From Rhamnusium bicolor (taxonomy: Eukaryota > Arthropoda > Insecta > Coleoptera > Cerambycidae), in assembly GCA_029963845.1 (NCBI GenBank), contig JANEYF010005898.1:186001-250000 (forward strand): a stretch of 64,000 bases of DNA, in the 5' to 3' direction. A program made the position numbers and the translations under genes. The stretch's first letter is position 1. Every line of letters starts with the position of its first letter. Below, one piece after another: positions 1 to 9,920 of this stretch. The notes beneath the pieces were generated by a model. It saw nothing but the letters and a program-made list of their open reading frames with translations, had not been told where the DNA came from and did no database searches.

Positions 1-449
1 TATTAAAACAGATTTTATAATTGCTAATGTTTAATAAGACTATATTAGAATATACGAATTAATTTAAAAAAATCCAGCAAATGCAAGGGGCCTATTACCC
101 TTGATGGCTAATTGATTATAGAGTCTATTTATTTCCAAGGTAGACTGAATATAAACAAAGAAACGAAATAACTGCTCACTCTTATACACGACACGCCTGA
201 TTACAATTCTGTAAAATAGGCAGGGTTCATTTTCCTTGGTTTTATTGCCGGTAGACCACGCTCAGTTTTATGTTTTCGTCCAGTATATCTTGAAAATAAA
301 GAGATTTTAGGATTAAGATTTTAGGATTTTAAGATTAAGTGAGGTCTCAGTAAATCAGTATGCGGATCTGGACATAAAATTCAGTGTTTTATTTTGTGTA
401 TCGTATCTAATGGTCTTTCAAAAAATTGAGCGTCTAAACATGGAAATAA

Positions 450-568
450 CATGTAGTTTATTTCAAACTTATTTGCAACATAAAAAACGTCAGCTCTTTC
501 ACGGCGGTAAAGAGATCAAAGAAACACGTTTTTTATGTTGCAAATAAATGTGAAATAAACTGTAAATG
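450..568. repeat. inverted repeat, 40-bp arms
   Basis: The arm at 450-489 (reading through ttatttgcaacataaaaaac) is repeated inverted at 527-566 with only a few mismatches, around a loop of about 37 nt. No terminal duplication or coding content is visible. It may be a small fold-back relic or a transcribed hairpin. Confidence 0.6.
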
Positions 569-835
569 TATTTGTTTAAAAATGTTCTATTTTTTTTATT
601 CACTAGGTAAGTGCAAGAATTACCAGTTATCTATCTATTAAATATTACGTATTTTAGAACAACTCTTATTAATAAAAAATAGAAATATAAGTAGGCACCT
701 CCTTATAAATCAGTCATAAATAATAAAACCTGTAAACTTGTTTTGCTTGTCAGACATTTACAAGGGATAATACAAATACAAAATATTGCCAGTTTCATTA
801 ATTATGGTTGTTATTATACCTATTTAAATAAAAAC

Positions 836-868
836 AATAGCTTGTACTTTGTACATGTACAAGCTATT
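836..868. repeat. short perfect hairpin
   Basis: Twelve-base perfect arms (aatagcttgtac and its complement) around a 9-nt loop. No function can be assigned. Confidence 0.5.
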
Positions 869-1562
869 TTCTACTGGAAAATGTCCCCTGAAAATGTTGA
901 AACTCGTAAATGTAGTAAAAATAAATTGAATTTGACAGCTTTGCTCATTGTAACAGTTACTTAACTTGGGATTAATAATAACAAATTGCTTCTTTATAGA
1001 TGAAATCTAAACAAAGCCTCCTAAGACTTAATTCCTCGATTTTTTTATTCTAAATATCCGTACGTTTTTTAAATTTCAATTAATCCAATCAATCATTGCT
1101 AAATATATTTATTTAAAATTTAATCTTCTACTTTACTTATCTTGCCATAGCTGTTCCACAATAAAATTTTTGTTTACACTTGTGACGTGGAAAAATTAAA
1201 AAAGTAATAAATGGATCATGGCACAATTCAAAATTATCTAATAAAAAGTTTATAAAACAAAACTACACTTAATGCAAAATGGGTCTAGGATATAGAGTGA
1301 ACTATATAGTTCAACTCCAAAATTTTTTTTTAAATTTTTAATAGTAATAGTACGTATTTTCTTGTAAAGTCTATAGCCTGAAATGGGAGTAACGCTCTTA
1401 TTAGACGAGGCTAGGAAAAGGACACGATGCCATTATATTTATACGAGTAATACAAAGTTTAATGTAGGTATCATTATTACATTCAAATGTTTGGGACTTT
1501 ATCGGTAGTTAATAAAACTGAAGTTCTTCTGAAAATTTGATTCTCGAAATAATCATAATATA

Positions 1563-2982
1563 CAGGGTGCTTCAGTTTTAATGTTCAATATCTTCTAAGA
1601 ATAAGGAGCAAATCAAACAAAATTTGGTATGCGTACATTAATTGTGTCGGGTTGTTTTTTGAAGTTAAGTTCATCCAAATGTGACACACCAGTGGTGTGC
1701 AATGAGGTTACATCTGAATTATTTCAAGAAAAAAGTACGCCACTAAGAATTTGGACTGAGGAAAATTGTTGAGCAAAATCGGGTCCAAAATCGGAAAAAC
1801 AGGGATACTAACAGAATTCTCCGGGTTTTCAAATTTTAACGTGTCTAATCAAAAGTTTCCGAACTTTGAAAAAAATACCACCGAAAAGCCTTTCATCTAC
1901 AACCTGTGCAAAAATTATAGTCAGGGAAGGAAGAAAAACGTTTGAATTTCTGCAACCGTATCTTGATTTCCGTTGCAGATTATCCGCAGTTCTTGCATAA
2001 AATTCTGTGGACCGGCGAGGCATATTTTACGTGAACTTGAATAGTTAACTTCCATCATTGACTTGGGTGGGCGCATGAATGTTTCCGGACCACATATTTT
2101 GCCGCCACGTTTGAATGCCGCACTCTTTCTTGAGTTTCTTGTAAACGACTTGGAAGACTTATTGGATGATGTATCCCTTAATCTGTTGCAAAGACACTGG
2201 ATTCAAATGGATAGGGCGCTTGCACACTTTGAAAATCAAGTTAGAGAGTTGTTAAATACAAACTGCGTTGGATAGGCGGGTTGACAAACACCAATTTTTT
2301 CTGAATTGAATCTCAGCGTGGGACCAATACCCTGGCCGCCTCGCTGGCCAGATCTAAACCCGTTAAATTTCCTCGTTCGTGTGTCGAAGAAGAAGTTTGC
2401 AGAACACCCGTTGTAACCCGCGACGAATTAATTCTGGGAATAAAAAATACCTGCGAAGAGCTCAGGCAAAATCAAGAAATGTTGATAAAAGTCATAAATT
2501 CATTAAACCGTTGTCAAAATTGTATTAAAAACGGTGGATTGCACTTTGAGCATATTCTTTAATCATCTTGTGTCCTTTTTTGTTATTTTACAATAAAAAA
2601 GTTTTTTAAAACTATCAGCTGTCCTCGTGTTATTTATAAACGTATTTCCATGGCTAACTCAAAATAATTTCTGCCCCGTAGCTTGCTTGCATGCTATTAA
2701 AAAAAGCTTATATTTCTGAAAACATTACTAAAATCTGTAAAAGCGTGTCTTATTCCAAATTGAATTTTGAAAGATGAGAAAAAAATTTGAAAAATATGAC
2801 GTACTTTTTTTCTCGAAATATTTTCTATATAACCTCATGGCACGCCACTGGTACGTCACATTTTGATGTATATGATTTCCAAAAACAACCCTACACAATT
2901 AAGGTACGCATTTTGTTTCATATGCTCCTTTTTCCTAGAACATATAAAAAAATGATTTATTTTTGCAAATTTTGACACCCTG
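1563..2982 (+). mobile_element. degenerate Tc1/mariner-superfamily element with ~185-bp inverted repeats
   Basis: The left end follows a TA (1561-1562) and begins cagggtgcttcag. About 185 bp (1563-1742) recur inverted at about 2796-2982 with moderate divergence, ending acaccctg. The right-hand TA has mutated to TC. Both arms contain a shared block around a ccagtgg/ccactgg motif. The interior carries a decayed transposase on the plus strand. TA flanks, CAGGG ends and a DDE_3-type transposase place it in the IS630-Tc1-mariner superfamily; the exact family was not determined. Confidence 0.75.
1840..2560 (+). pseudogene. mariner-like (DDE_3) transposase relic
   Basis: Several frames carry transposase fragments. 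Near 1990-2030 a frame reads KILWTGEAYFT, matching the first catalytic block of DDE_3 transposases with the aspartate changed to Gly. At 2063-2275 a 70-residue open stretch includes LLDDVSLNLLQRHWIQMD and then AHFENQVRELLN, the region around the second Asp. Near 2320-2360, PPRWPDLNPLNFL corresponds to the third catalytic block. Frameshifts and stops separate the pieces, so no active enzyme is possible. It lies inside the inverted-repeat element 1563-2982. Confidence 0.7.
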
Positions 2983-3002
2983 TCTTTCTTAGGAAGCGAA
3001 TG

Positions 3003-3449
3003 GCGAGTATTGAAATAACGCAGACTTCTGTTATGAGGACTATTTCTAGCAATTTCATTGGCCGTTTCAAGGCCACGGCATGGCGTGCTGATCAGATATC
3101 ATTTTTAAAGGGGAATTCGGCACCGTGAAAATAAACAAACTATAATAAAGGGCAAGGAAAATAAAGAAACTATAATAAAGGGCAAGGAAAATCTTACTAA
3201 CGAACTAAAAAATACTTATTTAAAAAAAAAAGTAACAAGTTTGTGATTCGAACCCTGGACCTACCGCGAGCTAGGGCGAGTATCTTCTCTATCATCTAAC
3301 TAGTTCCTTGCTGGTAAACGATTCCAAAAGGATTTAATACACTTTGACATGTCATGTAACTGCGCATGCCCTGCGGCTATCTTAAAACGGCCAATGAAAT
3401 TGCTAGAAATAGTCCTCATAACAGAAGTCTGCGTTATTTCAATACTCGC
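3003..3449. repeat. fold-back structure with 65-bp near-perfect arms
   Basis: The 65 bp at 3003-3067 (starting gcgagtattgaaataacgc) are repeated inverted, essentially without mismatch, at 3385-3449; weaker similarity extends inward. Between the arms lie a direct duplication of about 27 bp (aaactataataaagggcaag, at about 3139 and 3167) and a tRNA-like block. The low divergence suggests a recent event or gene conversion. Confidence 0.75.
3238..3312 (-). repeat. tRNA-like SINE head (A box and B box)
   Basis: On the minus strand a block reads tagttagatgatagag, resembling an A box, then after about 30 nt gggttcgaatcac, a good B box. Spacing matches an internal RNA polymerase III promoter of a tRNA. 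The acceptor stem does not pair convincingly, so this is more likely the head of a tRNA-derived SINE than a functional tRNA. It lies inside the fold-back 3003-3449. Confidence 0.45.
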
Positions 3450-3454
3450 AAGCG

Positions 3455-3705
3455 AATGAGAGGCACATATATCATATTGTACAGACGTTGTCCTGTACAA
3501 AATTTTCCCTGAATATGATCGCAGCGCCAACTATCGGGACACACAATTAAATAAACATTTTCCAGTGGACTGAATTGTGAATCTAAACCATTCTCGAATC
3601 CACTGGAACACACACAAAAAATGTCATCAAAATCGGTCCAGCCGTTTAGGAGGAGTTCAGGCACATACACACGGACAGAAGAATTATATATATATATATA
3701 TAAAG
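3455..3705 (+). repeat. dispersed repeat with a 3' end like RTE-type retrotransposons or their SINEs
   Basis: The plus strand contains atcaaaatcggtccagccg followed by tttaggaggagttc and a (TA)n tail at 3687-3704. This motif plus microsatellite tail resembles 3' ends of RTE-type non-LTR elements and dependent SINEs in insects; that comparison is from memory. No reverse transcriptase is present, so it is a truncated copy or a SINE. Confidence 0.45.
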
Positions 3706-4004
3706 ATTATTTCGGCATTAACAGTTCTTTAATGCCTATATGAAACAAGCTAAATAAGGCCCAATATTATGCCGCGTGGAACCCCATGTTGACAGTATTT
3801 CATATGCATATTATGTGTAGTTGAGGGACAATATCAGTGTATTTTTTTTTTTTTTTTAGTATACTTTGTTTTAATTGGTACCCATCTTTGTTACATTTTT
3901 ATCAAGGTAAGTATCAAACACCACAAATTTTTACCATTACAATGTAAATATTTATTTGGCCATATTTTTTAATTTCAGATATTTCATTGAATTTTTAAAC
4001 TTAC

Positions 4005-4148
4005 CCTCTCCCACACAGTAATCTTAGTGCATCTAAATTGCCATGAAAAGCAGCGTATAAAGTTGGCGTCATTCCTTGCTCATCTCTGCAATTGCAATCT
4101 CTTCGTGTTGCTTCTTTTAATACTTCTATCAAGCCATCTTTAGCAGCT
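4005..4148 (-). CDS. Sans: exon of a Usher syndrome 1G (Sans) homologue, first ankyrin repeats
   Basis: On the minus strand a 144-bp exon is bounded by an acceptor (tttttag before 4148) and a donor (gtaagt from 4004). It encodes ankyrin-repeat sequence beginning AAKDGLIEVLKEATRRD, then EQGMTPTLYAAFHGNLDALR, and ends in LLCGRG. This matches the N-terminal ankyrin repeats of USH1G/SANS proteins, known as scaffolds that bind harmonin and myosin VIIa in sensory-cell projections (Drosophila Sans). The exon starts in phase 2: its first base completes a codon that would give the Arg expected before AAKDG. The start codon and later exons were not found, so the gene probably spans large introns. The R4/Dong-like element at 4457 would lie in the upstream intron or 5' flank. 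ANKS4B-type paralogues are the main alternative. Confidence 0.8.
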
Positions 4149-4424
4149 CTAAAAATAATTTTAAATTGATTAATGTTGCCCCAAAACAGTTAATAATTAC
4201 ATAAAATATTCCGTCGACTCGAGATAGTGCAACAGTTCTATATTAATAGCGGGCTGCATGACTCTACAGTAATTAATGTTTCGTGTAAAAGGTGGTGAAA
4301 ATTGCCGATTTCGTTGCCGATTTACTATGGAGCAAAGCTTAAAGGACATTTATAGAGGATTTAAAGCAGTGCTATTTAAAAAAATGTATCCACCATATTA
4401 GTTATGCTATAGTTTTCAAAGATT

Positions 4425-4457
4425 GATAATAAAAATAATAATAATAATAATAATAAT
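4425..4457. repeat. (TAA)n microsatellite, retrotransposon target
   Basis: A run of taa/aat triplets directly precedes the 5' end of the R4/Dong-like element; another short run (taataataat, 8137-8146) follows its poly(A). The two flanks are consistent with insertion into a (TAA)n tract, the known target of Dong elements. Confidence 0.85.
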
Positions 4458-7400
4458 CTCCGGGGTGCAAAGGACCGGCAACCTCCACGTTGGTGCACCC
4501 TGGACGGGCAGAGGCAACTCTGCTTGACTAATGCCGGCCGGGAGTACCAGGGCTAACTACCCTGGTACTCTTTTTGCTATGGTTCCATATAACCTTAGAA
4601 GGGCCCCTCACATTCGACCTCAGTCGGATGGAGGTCAAGGACAGATGGGAGGGGCCTTACCGGACGGTCCTAACGATGATGACAATGCGATTGTACATGG
4701 ACGCTTTAAGTGGACGAGGGAACTTCGGGATGACTTACTGACCTGCCGCGAGAGTAGCGAACCTGAGCGAAGGGGATACATGGCGCGATTGCATGTACTT
4801 TGGTGCGAAATGCATCCAGAGCATCGCGCCTTCTCTCAACAACATCTGAGAGATCAAGTATCCTTTCTGCTCAGGACAGGTTATGTAAGGGCACCCCGTC
4901 AGCCGGAAGAACTGCCAGCCGCAGTCCCACCGCGGCAATTATTAGCTGATGGGGAACATCCTTTAGAGTTCACCGATGTAGACTTAAGGACGAGGGTTAG
5001 CCTTAACACCAGGGCTAACCTAAAGCCACAAGACCTAGCTAGAATGGACGAGGTCATCGATGAGGAAATTCCGGAAGATGCCGACATCTGGCAAATCAAC
5101 AGTGCCGTGTACAACGCCGCGAAGCAACTCGTCCCCCGTGAGAGGTCAACCAATCACGGGGTCGAGAAAGCCAAGCGGCGTGTACAGAATATCGAGGGCA
5201 AGATACAGTCGGCCAGACAACACGCTTCTCGGATCCAGAGTGTGGTGGAATATAAGACAACTGGTAGAGTTTTTACTCCCAGAATCCGGCGCATAGCAGC
5301 CGGATTAAGACGTCAACACCATACTCTAAATCTGACAGTGATGCTTACCATCAAGCAGCACTGTCTAGATAGGATCCGAGCGCTCATGGCGATAAAGAAA
5401 ACATTGAAGAGGCAGGTGAGGAGTATGGAACAAAACAATTTGTTCCGTACGAATCCTTCCCGCCTATTTCAAGAGCCACAGCGTGTTGTAGATAATCCGC
5501 CGACTGTAGAAGATGTCGAAACCTTCTGGAAGGGAATCTACGAAACGACGCGTCCATTCAATAGCGACACTCCAGCAATTGCACACTTCGAGGCTCTGTG
5601 TCACAGACATCGTGAAGAGCCAGATGAAGTGTGCCCGGCAATCAGTACGGAGGAAGTCCAGCAAGCACTTGTTGGCACCAAGAACTTCGCTGCCCCGGGC
5701 CCAGACGGCATTAACAACTGGTGGTGGAAGAAATTTCCGTCCACTCACCGCCGTCTGGCGCGAGTTTTCAACTCATGGTTGAACGAGGGGCAGCAGATTC
5801 CGGACTGGTTTGTCGAGGGACGTACTGTGCTTATCCCCAAAAAGGGGGATCTTTCCGACCCGAGGAATTATAGGCCGATCACTTGCCTCAACTCCTGCTA
5901 CAAGATATTTACACGTATCTTGTATGCAAGGACACTGAGGTCTGTTGATCCGGTCTTCCAGCAGATACATGAACAGCGTGGTGCCAAGAAGAGCATGGCA
6001 GGTTGCAAGGACAGCCTGCTGATAGACCGCTGTATTACACAGGATTCTGTGCAATACAAGCGGAATCTATCGATGGCCTGGATTGACTACCGCAAGGCAT
6101 TTGATACAACATCGCACGAGCTATTGTTGCACTTGCTCGAATGTCTTGCGGTACCAGCACCACTAGTGAGATGCATAGAACAGCTGCTGCCACTCTGGAA
6201 GACTCGCTTCACCATAACATCAGGTGCACAGCGGGTCACGACAGAGCAGGTGGCATTTAGGAGGGGAGTTTTCCAGGGCGACTCCCTGAGTCCTCTCCTC
6301 TTCTGCATCTCACTGCTACCGTTGTCTGCTGGGCTCCGCCAAACCCGCGGGTATCAATGTGGACCACCCAGCGACCGGAGGCATAAGGTCACCCATCTGT
6401 TTTATATGGATGATCTTAAACTTTATGCCTCCGGAGAGCGCGAACTACAAAACGCTCTTAGGGTGGTCGAAGAATATACGCGGGCAATTGGTATGGAGTT
6501 CGGGTTGGACAAATGTGCAGTCGTCCACCTCAAGAGAGGACGATGCGGGGAATTCTCTGAAAATGCGCAGCTCGCAGACGGAAGCATCTTAAGACATCTG
6601 GATGCCGGAGAGACCTATACATACCTGGGTGTGCAACAAAGGCACATCCAAGATGTAATACAAATAAAAGATTCTCTCCGCGGCAAGTACAGACACCGCC
6701 TCCGAAAGATTTGGTCTTCCGAACTTTCGGGGAAGAACAAGGTGTCTGCTACTAATATGCTTGCCGTTCCGATTCTGCTCTACTCCTTCGGAGTAGTAAA
6801 GTGGAGGGTAGATGAGCTGCGCCAATTAGACAGAGATACCCGCAAGATGATGAATATTCACAGAAGTATTCATCCTAGATCGTCCGTTCCTCGTGTGTAC
6901 CTCCCACGTCAACGGGGGGGCCGAGGACTCTTGAGCCTGGAGTGTACGCATGGCAGAGTAGTACTGAGTATGGCATGTAACATACTCAGGAGCTCAGATC
7001 CCCTCTTGCGGTTCGTAAAACATCACGAAACTGTAGGAGTGGGAGCAGGATTGTTCAAGGCAGCAAAAAGAGCCGCAGATGAACTCGGCCTCGCATTTGA
7101 CATCAGGCGAGGAGGCCGGCGAGGTGCTGATGTTGCGTCAGTCACCGAACTTCAGCCAAATCGTCTGAAAGCCCGAATTAGAGCTGCCGAACAGGAAAAT
7201 CTGTTTCGGCAGCACGTCGATAAACCCCAGCATGGTGTCTTCTATAAGAACATAGAAACACTGGGTTTATCGACCAGGCTGACCTTCGCCTTTCTAAGGT
7301 CAGCAGGGCTTAAGTCGGAGACCGAGGGATTCATTATGGCCTGCCAAGATGGTGTTATCAACACCTTGGTCTACCGTAGCCGCGTGTGGCGTGTAGAGGT

Positions 7401-8136
7401 TCCTGATATCAACTGCAGGACCTGCCATCAGGCGCCGGAATCGCTCATGCACTTACTTTCTGCATGTCCCATATATGCGATTTCGGCCTACATCCACCGA
7501 CATAACGCGGCTTTACGAGTGCTATACTACCTTCTAAGGCACTCGTACGGGGTAGACCAGACACCAGTGCTGCCTTACGTCCCCGGAGATATTGAGTCCG
7601 TTGTCGAGAACGAGAAATGCCGGATTTACTGGAACTACTCGTTCCCGACTGTCAGGCTAATCCAAGCCAACAAGCCTGACATAGTCCTCCTCGACCATCA
7701 ACTCAAGGTGATGTATGTTATCGAGTTCTCGGCACCTGCTGAGAAAAACATCACCTTGAAGGAGGAGGAGAAACGGACCAAATATCGCGATCTCCGGTAC
7801 GAGCTCCAAGTGCTGTACCCAGGCTACTCGGTCAAAATGGTCGTCCTTATAATCGGTGTACTCGGAGGGATAAAGCCTACGCTGCTCTCGGAACTGAAGA
7901 TCATACCAGCCTGCCAAAAACCAGCCGAGTGGCTGGCAGGCCAAATGCAGAAGGCGGTCATTCTGGGTTCTCTCCGTCTTCTTAGGGCACACGATTCTGG
8001 TATCTACAGTCACTAACCCTGCGGGATGCGGGGAGTGGCTGTAGTTGATGCGCCGGCGCGACTCCCGTGAGGCGTCGGAGGCCACGGGAGGACTGACCGG
8101 CATCGGGAAACCGAAAAAAAAAAAAAAAAAAAAAAA
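4457..8136 (+). mobile_element. R4/Dong-type non-LTR retrotransposon, apparently full length
   Basis: The element starts at about 4457 (ctccggggtgcaaaggacc) after (TAA)n, has a 5' UTR of about 75 bp, one long ORF (4531-8016), a 3' UTR of about 97 bp, a 23-base A run (8114-8136) and then taataataat. A single ORF with a C-terminal CCHC finger and restriction-like endonuclease, plus (TAA)n flanks, fits the Dong branch of the R4 clade, which uses target-primed reverse transcription. Its GC content is clearly above the surroundings. An intact ORF implies recent insertion. Confidence 0.85.
4531..8016 (+). CDS. R4/Dong-like retrotransposon protein: reverse transcriptase and restriction-like endonuclease
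   Basis: The 1161-residue protein would nick the target and copy the element RNA there. An N-terminal segment (about residues 55-115) starting WTRELRDDLL is rich in Trp and charged residues and may be a Myb-like DNA-binding domain; I see no N-terminal CCHH finger. RT blocks in order: PGPDGINNWWWKKF, IPKKGDLSDPRNYRPIT, WIDYRKAFD (Asp 519), FQGDSLSPLLF, YMDD (625-628) and YLGV. Residues 962-979 form a CX2CX8HX4C finger, followed by the endonuclease core with KPD (Asp 1050) and a downstream IEF (Glu 1065). Order and length match R2/R4-clade proteins. The start at 4531 is the first Met; Met17 (4579) is an alternative. No stop or frameshift is seen, so activity is possible. Confidence 0.9.
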   Translation: MPAGSTRANYPGTLFAMVPYNLRRAPHIRPQSDGGQGQMGGALPDGPNDDDNAIVHGRFKWTRELRDDLLTCRESSEPERRGYMARLHVLWCEMHPEHRAFSQQHLRDQVSFLLRTGYVRAPRQPEELPAAVPPRQLLADGEHPLEFTDVDLRTRVSLNTRANLKPQDLARMDEVIDEEIPEDADIWQINSAVYNAAKQLVPRERSTNHGVEKAKRRVQNIEGKIQSARQHASRIQSVVEYKTTGRVFTPRIRRIAAGLRRQHHTLNLTVMLTIKQHCLDRIRALMAIKKTLKRQVRSMEQNNLFRTNPSRLFQEPQRVVDNPPTVEDVETFWKGIYETTRPFNSDTPAIAHFEALCHRHREEPDEVCPAISTEEVQQALVGTKNFAAPGPDGINNWWWKKFPSTHRRLARVFNSWLNEGQQIPDWFVEGRTVLIPKKGDLSDPRNYRPITCLNSCYKIFTRILYARTLRSVDPVFQQIHEQRGAKKSMAGCKDSLLIDRCITQDSVQYKRNLSMAWIDYRKAFDTTSHELLLHLLECLAVPAPLVRCIEQLLPLWKTRFTITSGAQRVTTEQVAFRRGVFQGDSLSPLLFCISLLPLSAGLRQTRGYQCGPPSDRRHKVTHLFYMDDLKLYASGERELQNALRVVEEYTRAIGMEFGLDKCAVVHLKRGRCGEFSENAQLADGSILRHLDAGETYTYLGVQQRHIQDVIQIKDSLRGKYRHRLRKIWSSELSGKNKVSATNMLAVPILLYSFGVVKWRVDELRQLDRDTRKMMNIHRSIHPRSSVPRVYLPRQRGGRGLLSLECTHGRVVLSMACNILRSSDPLLRFVKHHETVGVGAGLFKAAKRAADELGLAFDIRRGGRRGADVASVTELQPNRLKARIRAAEQENLFRQHVDKPQHGVFYKNIETLGLSTRLTFAFLRSAGLKSETEGFIMACQDGVINTLVYRSRVWRVEVPDINCRTCHQAPESLMHLLSACPIYAISAYIHRHNAALRVLYYLLRHSYGVDQTPVLPYVPGDIESVVENEKCRIYWNYSFPTVRLIQANKPDIVLLDHQLKVMYVIEFSAPAEKNITLKEEEKRTKYRDLRYELQVLYPGYSVKMVVLIIGVLGGIKPTLLSELKIIPACQKPAEWLAGQMQKAVILGSLRLLRAHDSGIYSH

Positions 8137-8146
8137 TAATAATAAT

Positions 8147-8288
8147 CCAAGATGTAACACAAATAAAAGATTCTCTCCGCGGCAAGTACAGACACCGCCT
8201 CCGAAAGATTTGGTCCTCCGAACTTTCGGGGAAGAACAAGGTGTCTGCAACTAATATGCTTGCCGTTCCGGTTCTGCCCTACTCCTAC
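8147..8288 (+). repeat. internal fragment of a second R4/Dong-like copy
   Basis: About 142 bp directly after the TAA tail match 6648-6789 inside the ORF of the neighbouring element with only a handful of substitutions (for example taatac/taacac and tcttccg/tcctccg). The fragment begins and ends inside the RT-to-linker region, so it is neither a normal 5' truncation nor a 3' end. Confidence 0.85.
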
Positions 8289-9190
8289 AGACAGACAGAA
8301 TGATAATAAATTAAAAATATTACTCGAGAACGTGAGCTTAATAGTTTTAAATTAGATGTAGAGTGAATAGTTTCTAAGACACGGATGGAAAAAAATAGAA
8401 AAATTCCTCAACTTTGATATTTAATTTTATTTCTCATAAACGTATAATTCGGTCATAAAACAACTATTTAAAAATAAACTGTAAAAATTATATTTAAAAT
8501 TTGTAACAACTTTTCTTATCAATAGGTATCGTTGCGCAATGCACATCCCAGTGCGGCTATCTAACAATTTACTATTGCTAAAAACTATATAGATGTATTT
8601 TTTACTACGTGTCCAGTATGTGTATGTAACATATTTGTTAAAATCGATTGTATTTTAGTTCATTCAAGATACCTGCCCACTCGAGATAATGCAATAGTTT
8701 TTAATTGAACTCCGCATTTGTTTCTAAAGTAATTTTTCGTGTAAATCATTATTTTGAGAGTTTAACATGTTTTATCATGATTTGTAAGTGGCGCCCTAGT
8801 GAAAACAGTTTAATGATTGTATTATTTTGTCTTCGATAAGCACCGCTCAATATTGCCATTTGTTTTAATAAACTAGGAAACGAATTAAGATGGACCCGCA
8901 AAATCGTTACGCATCATCTAAAATGTTGGTAACATTGAAAGTTTCCAAACAAATCAGTATAACTCTATTACAGAGATGGACATGTCATTGTACCATTTTG
9001 TTAATAGCTGATTCTACGTGCTCATATATGAACATTAGGTTTGTTTATATATCAGTGTAGTGTAGTGTAGGATTCTATTTGCACTTTTGACGAGAAAGCT
9101 GCGGCATTGAATTCAGGGGTTGCCTAATTTATGGTGGTGGTGTTTTTGTTATTAATTTTTTATTAAATAGAGCACAAATTCTTCAATTTC
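8289..9190. other. non-coding stretch
   Basis: No coding signal was recognised. A 56-codon open frame at 8890-9060 has no recognisable motif. The block at 8677-8745 resembles 4213-4295 on the other side of the retrotransposon (see findings). Confidence 0.35.
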
Positions 9191-9191
9191 A

Positions 9192-9760
9192 TTCACAAAA
9201 AAATGACCAAAATTGAAAATATACAAATTTCATTTGAACTGCAAATTTGTTCTTTGATTAAAAAAAAATTTATGCCTCCATTTGCATCAATAATAGATAG
9301 GCATTGTCTAGGCATGCTGTCAATGAGATTATTGATGTAATCTTGAGAAATATTGGCCCAAATTTCTGGAATGATCACTCTTAAGCCTCTTATTGTTTCT
9401 GGATGAGGTTGATGGTCACGTATAGTTCTGTTGAACATATCTCACGTGTTCTATTGAGGTCTGGAGACCTTGATGGGAGTGGAAATACCGAAATTACAAA
9501 GTTTTGAGGTGCATTGGTAACAATTGTTACCAAGCATTATCATCCAAGAAAAGAAGTTTTCGCCTATGGCACCATGGAATTAGAGAATGTTGTTTATGGT
9601 ATTGTCAACATACATATTTGAATTGTCATCGTTCTCCCAACAATTAACAAATCAAATCGTCCATTGAAGCATATGTCTCCCCACACCATGATTGAACCAC
9701 TGCCATAGATTTCATGAACTTGACGATTTCTGGCCTCCATTGGCCTAGTCCAACTTGGCG
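9192..9760 (-). pseudogene. Tc1-like transposase relic
   Basis: On the minus strand the C-terminal part reads IPEIWANISQDYINNL followed by SMPRQCLSIIDANGG, the conserved end of Tc1-type transposases. Upstream (9440-9480) SRSPDLN marks the third catalytic block, and near 9545 FLDDNA resembles the second. VWGDICFNG is recognisable near 9670. The pieces are in different frames with many stops. Terminal repeats were not identified, so element ends are unknown. Confidence 0.65.
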
Positions 9761-9843
9761 ATCATCTGAAAATTCAACTTAGACACTCCTCACAGAAATT
9801 TAGTATAACCTTGAATCAATGGTTATATTATTTTTCAACAAAG

Positions 9844-9920
9844 GAGGAACTAAACTAGTGCCTTACACCTCAGAAGGAGAAAACAGCGATGCAGCTGCGG
9901 ACGTCAGTGTTCGAGAATAA
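9844..9920 (+). CDS. candidate terminal exon, unassigned
   Basis: After a pyrimidine-rich stretch ending in an AG (9842-9843), a frame reads GTKLVPYTSEGENSDAAAD and ends at TAA 9918-9920. The acidic, serine-rich composition looks protein-like rather than translated AT-rich noise, and it resembles acidic tails of nuclear proteins. The length is only about 25 codons, no upstream exon was found, and chance is a real alternative. Confidence 0.22.

Larger units (their letters stand above)
1..1562. other. non-coding stretch, probably intronic or intergenic
   Basis: AT-rich sequence with no reading frame that looks coding; the only open frame over 60 codons (743-964) has low-complexity composition. 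It could be intron of the minus-strand Sans gene whose exon lies at 4005-4148, but no further exon of that gene was found here. Two hairpins are listed separately. Confidence 0.4.

Noticed and set aside
3244..3312. Functional tRNA gene
   Set aside because: A and B boxes are present, but acceptor and anticodon stems do not form a good cloverleaf; a SINE head fits better.
7657..8250. 197-residue minus-strand frame at the end of the retrotransposon
   Set aside because: Antisense shadow of the intact RT/endonuclease ORF, running through its poly(A) tail.
8788..8800. Retroviral/LTR primer-binding site (tggcgccc)
   Set aside because: The match stops after eight bases and no LTR pair or polyprotein surrounds it.
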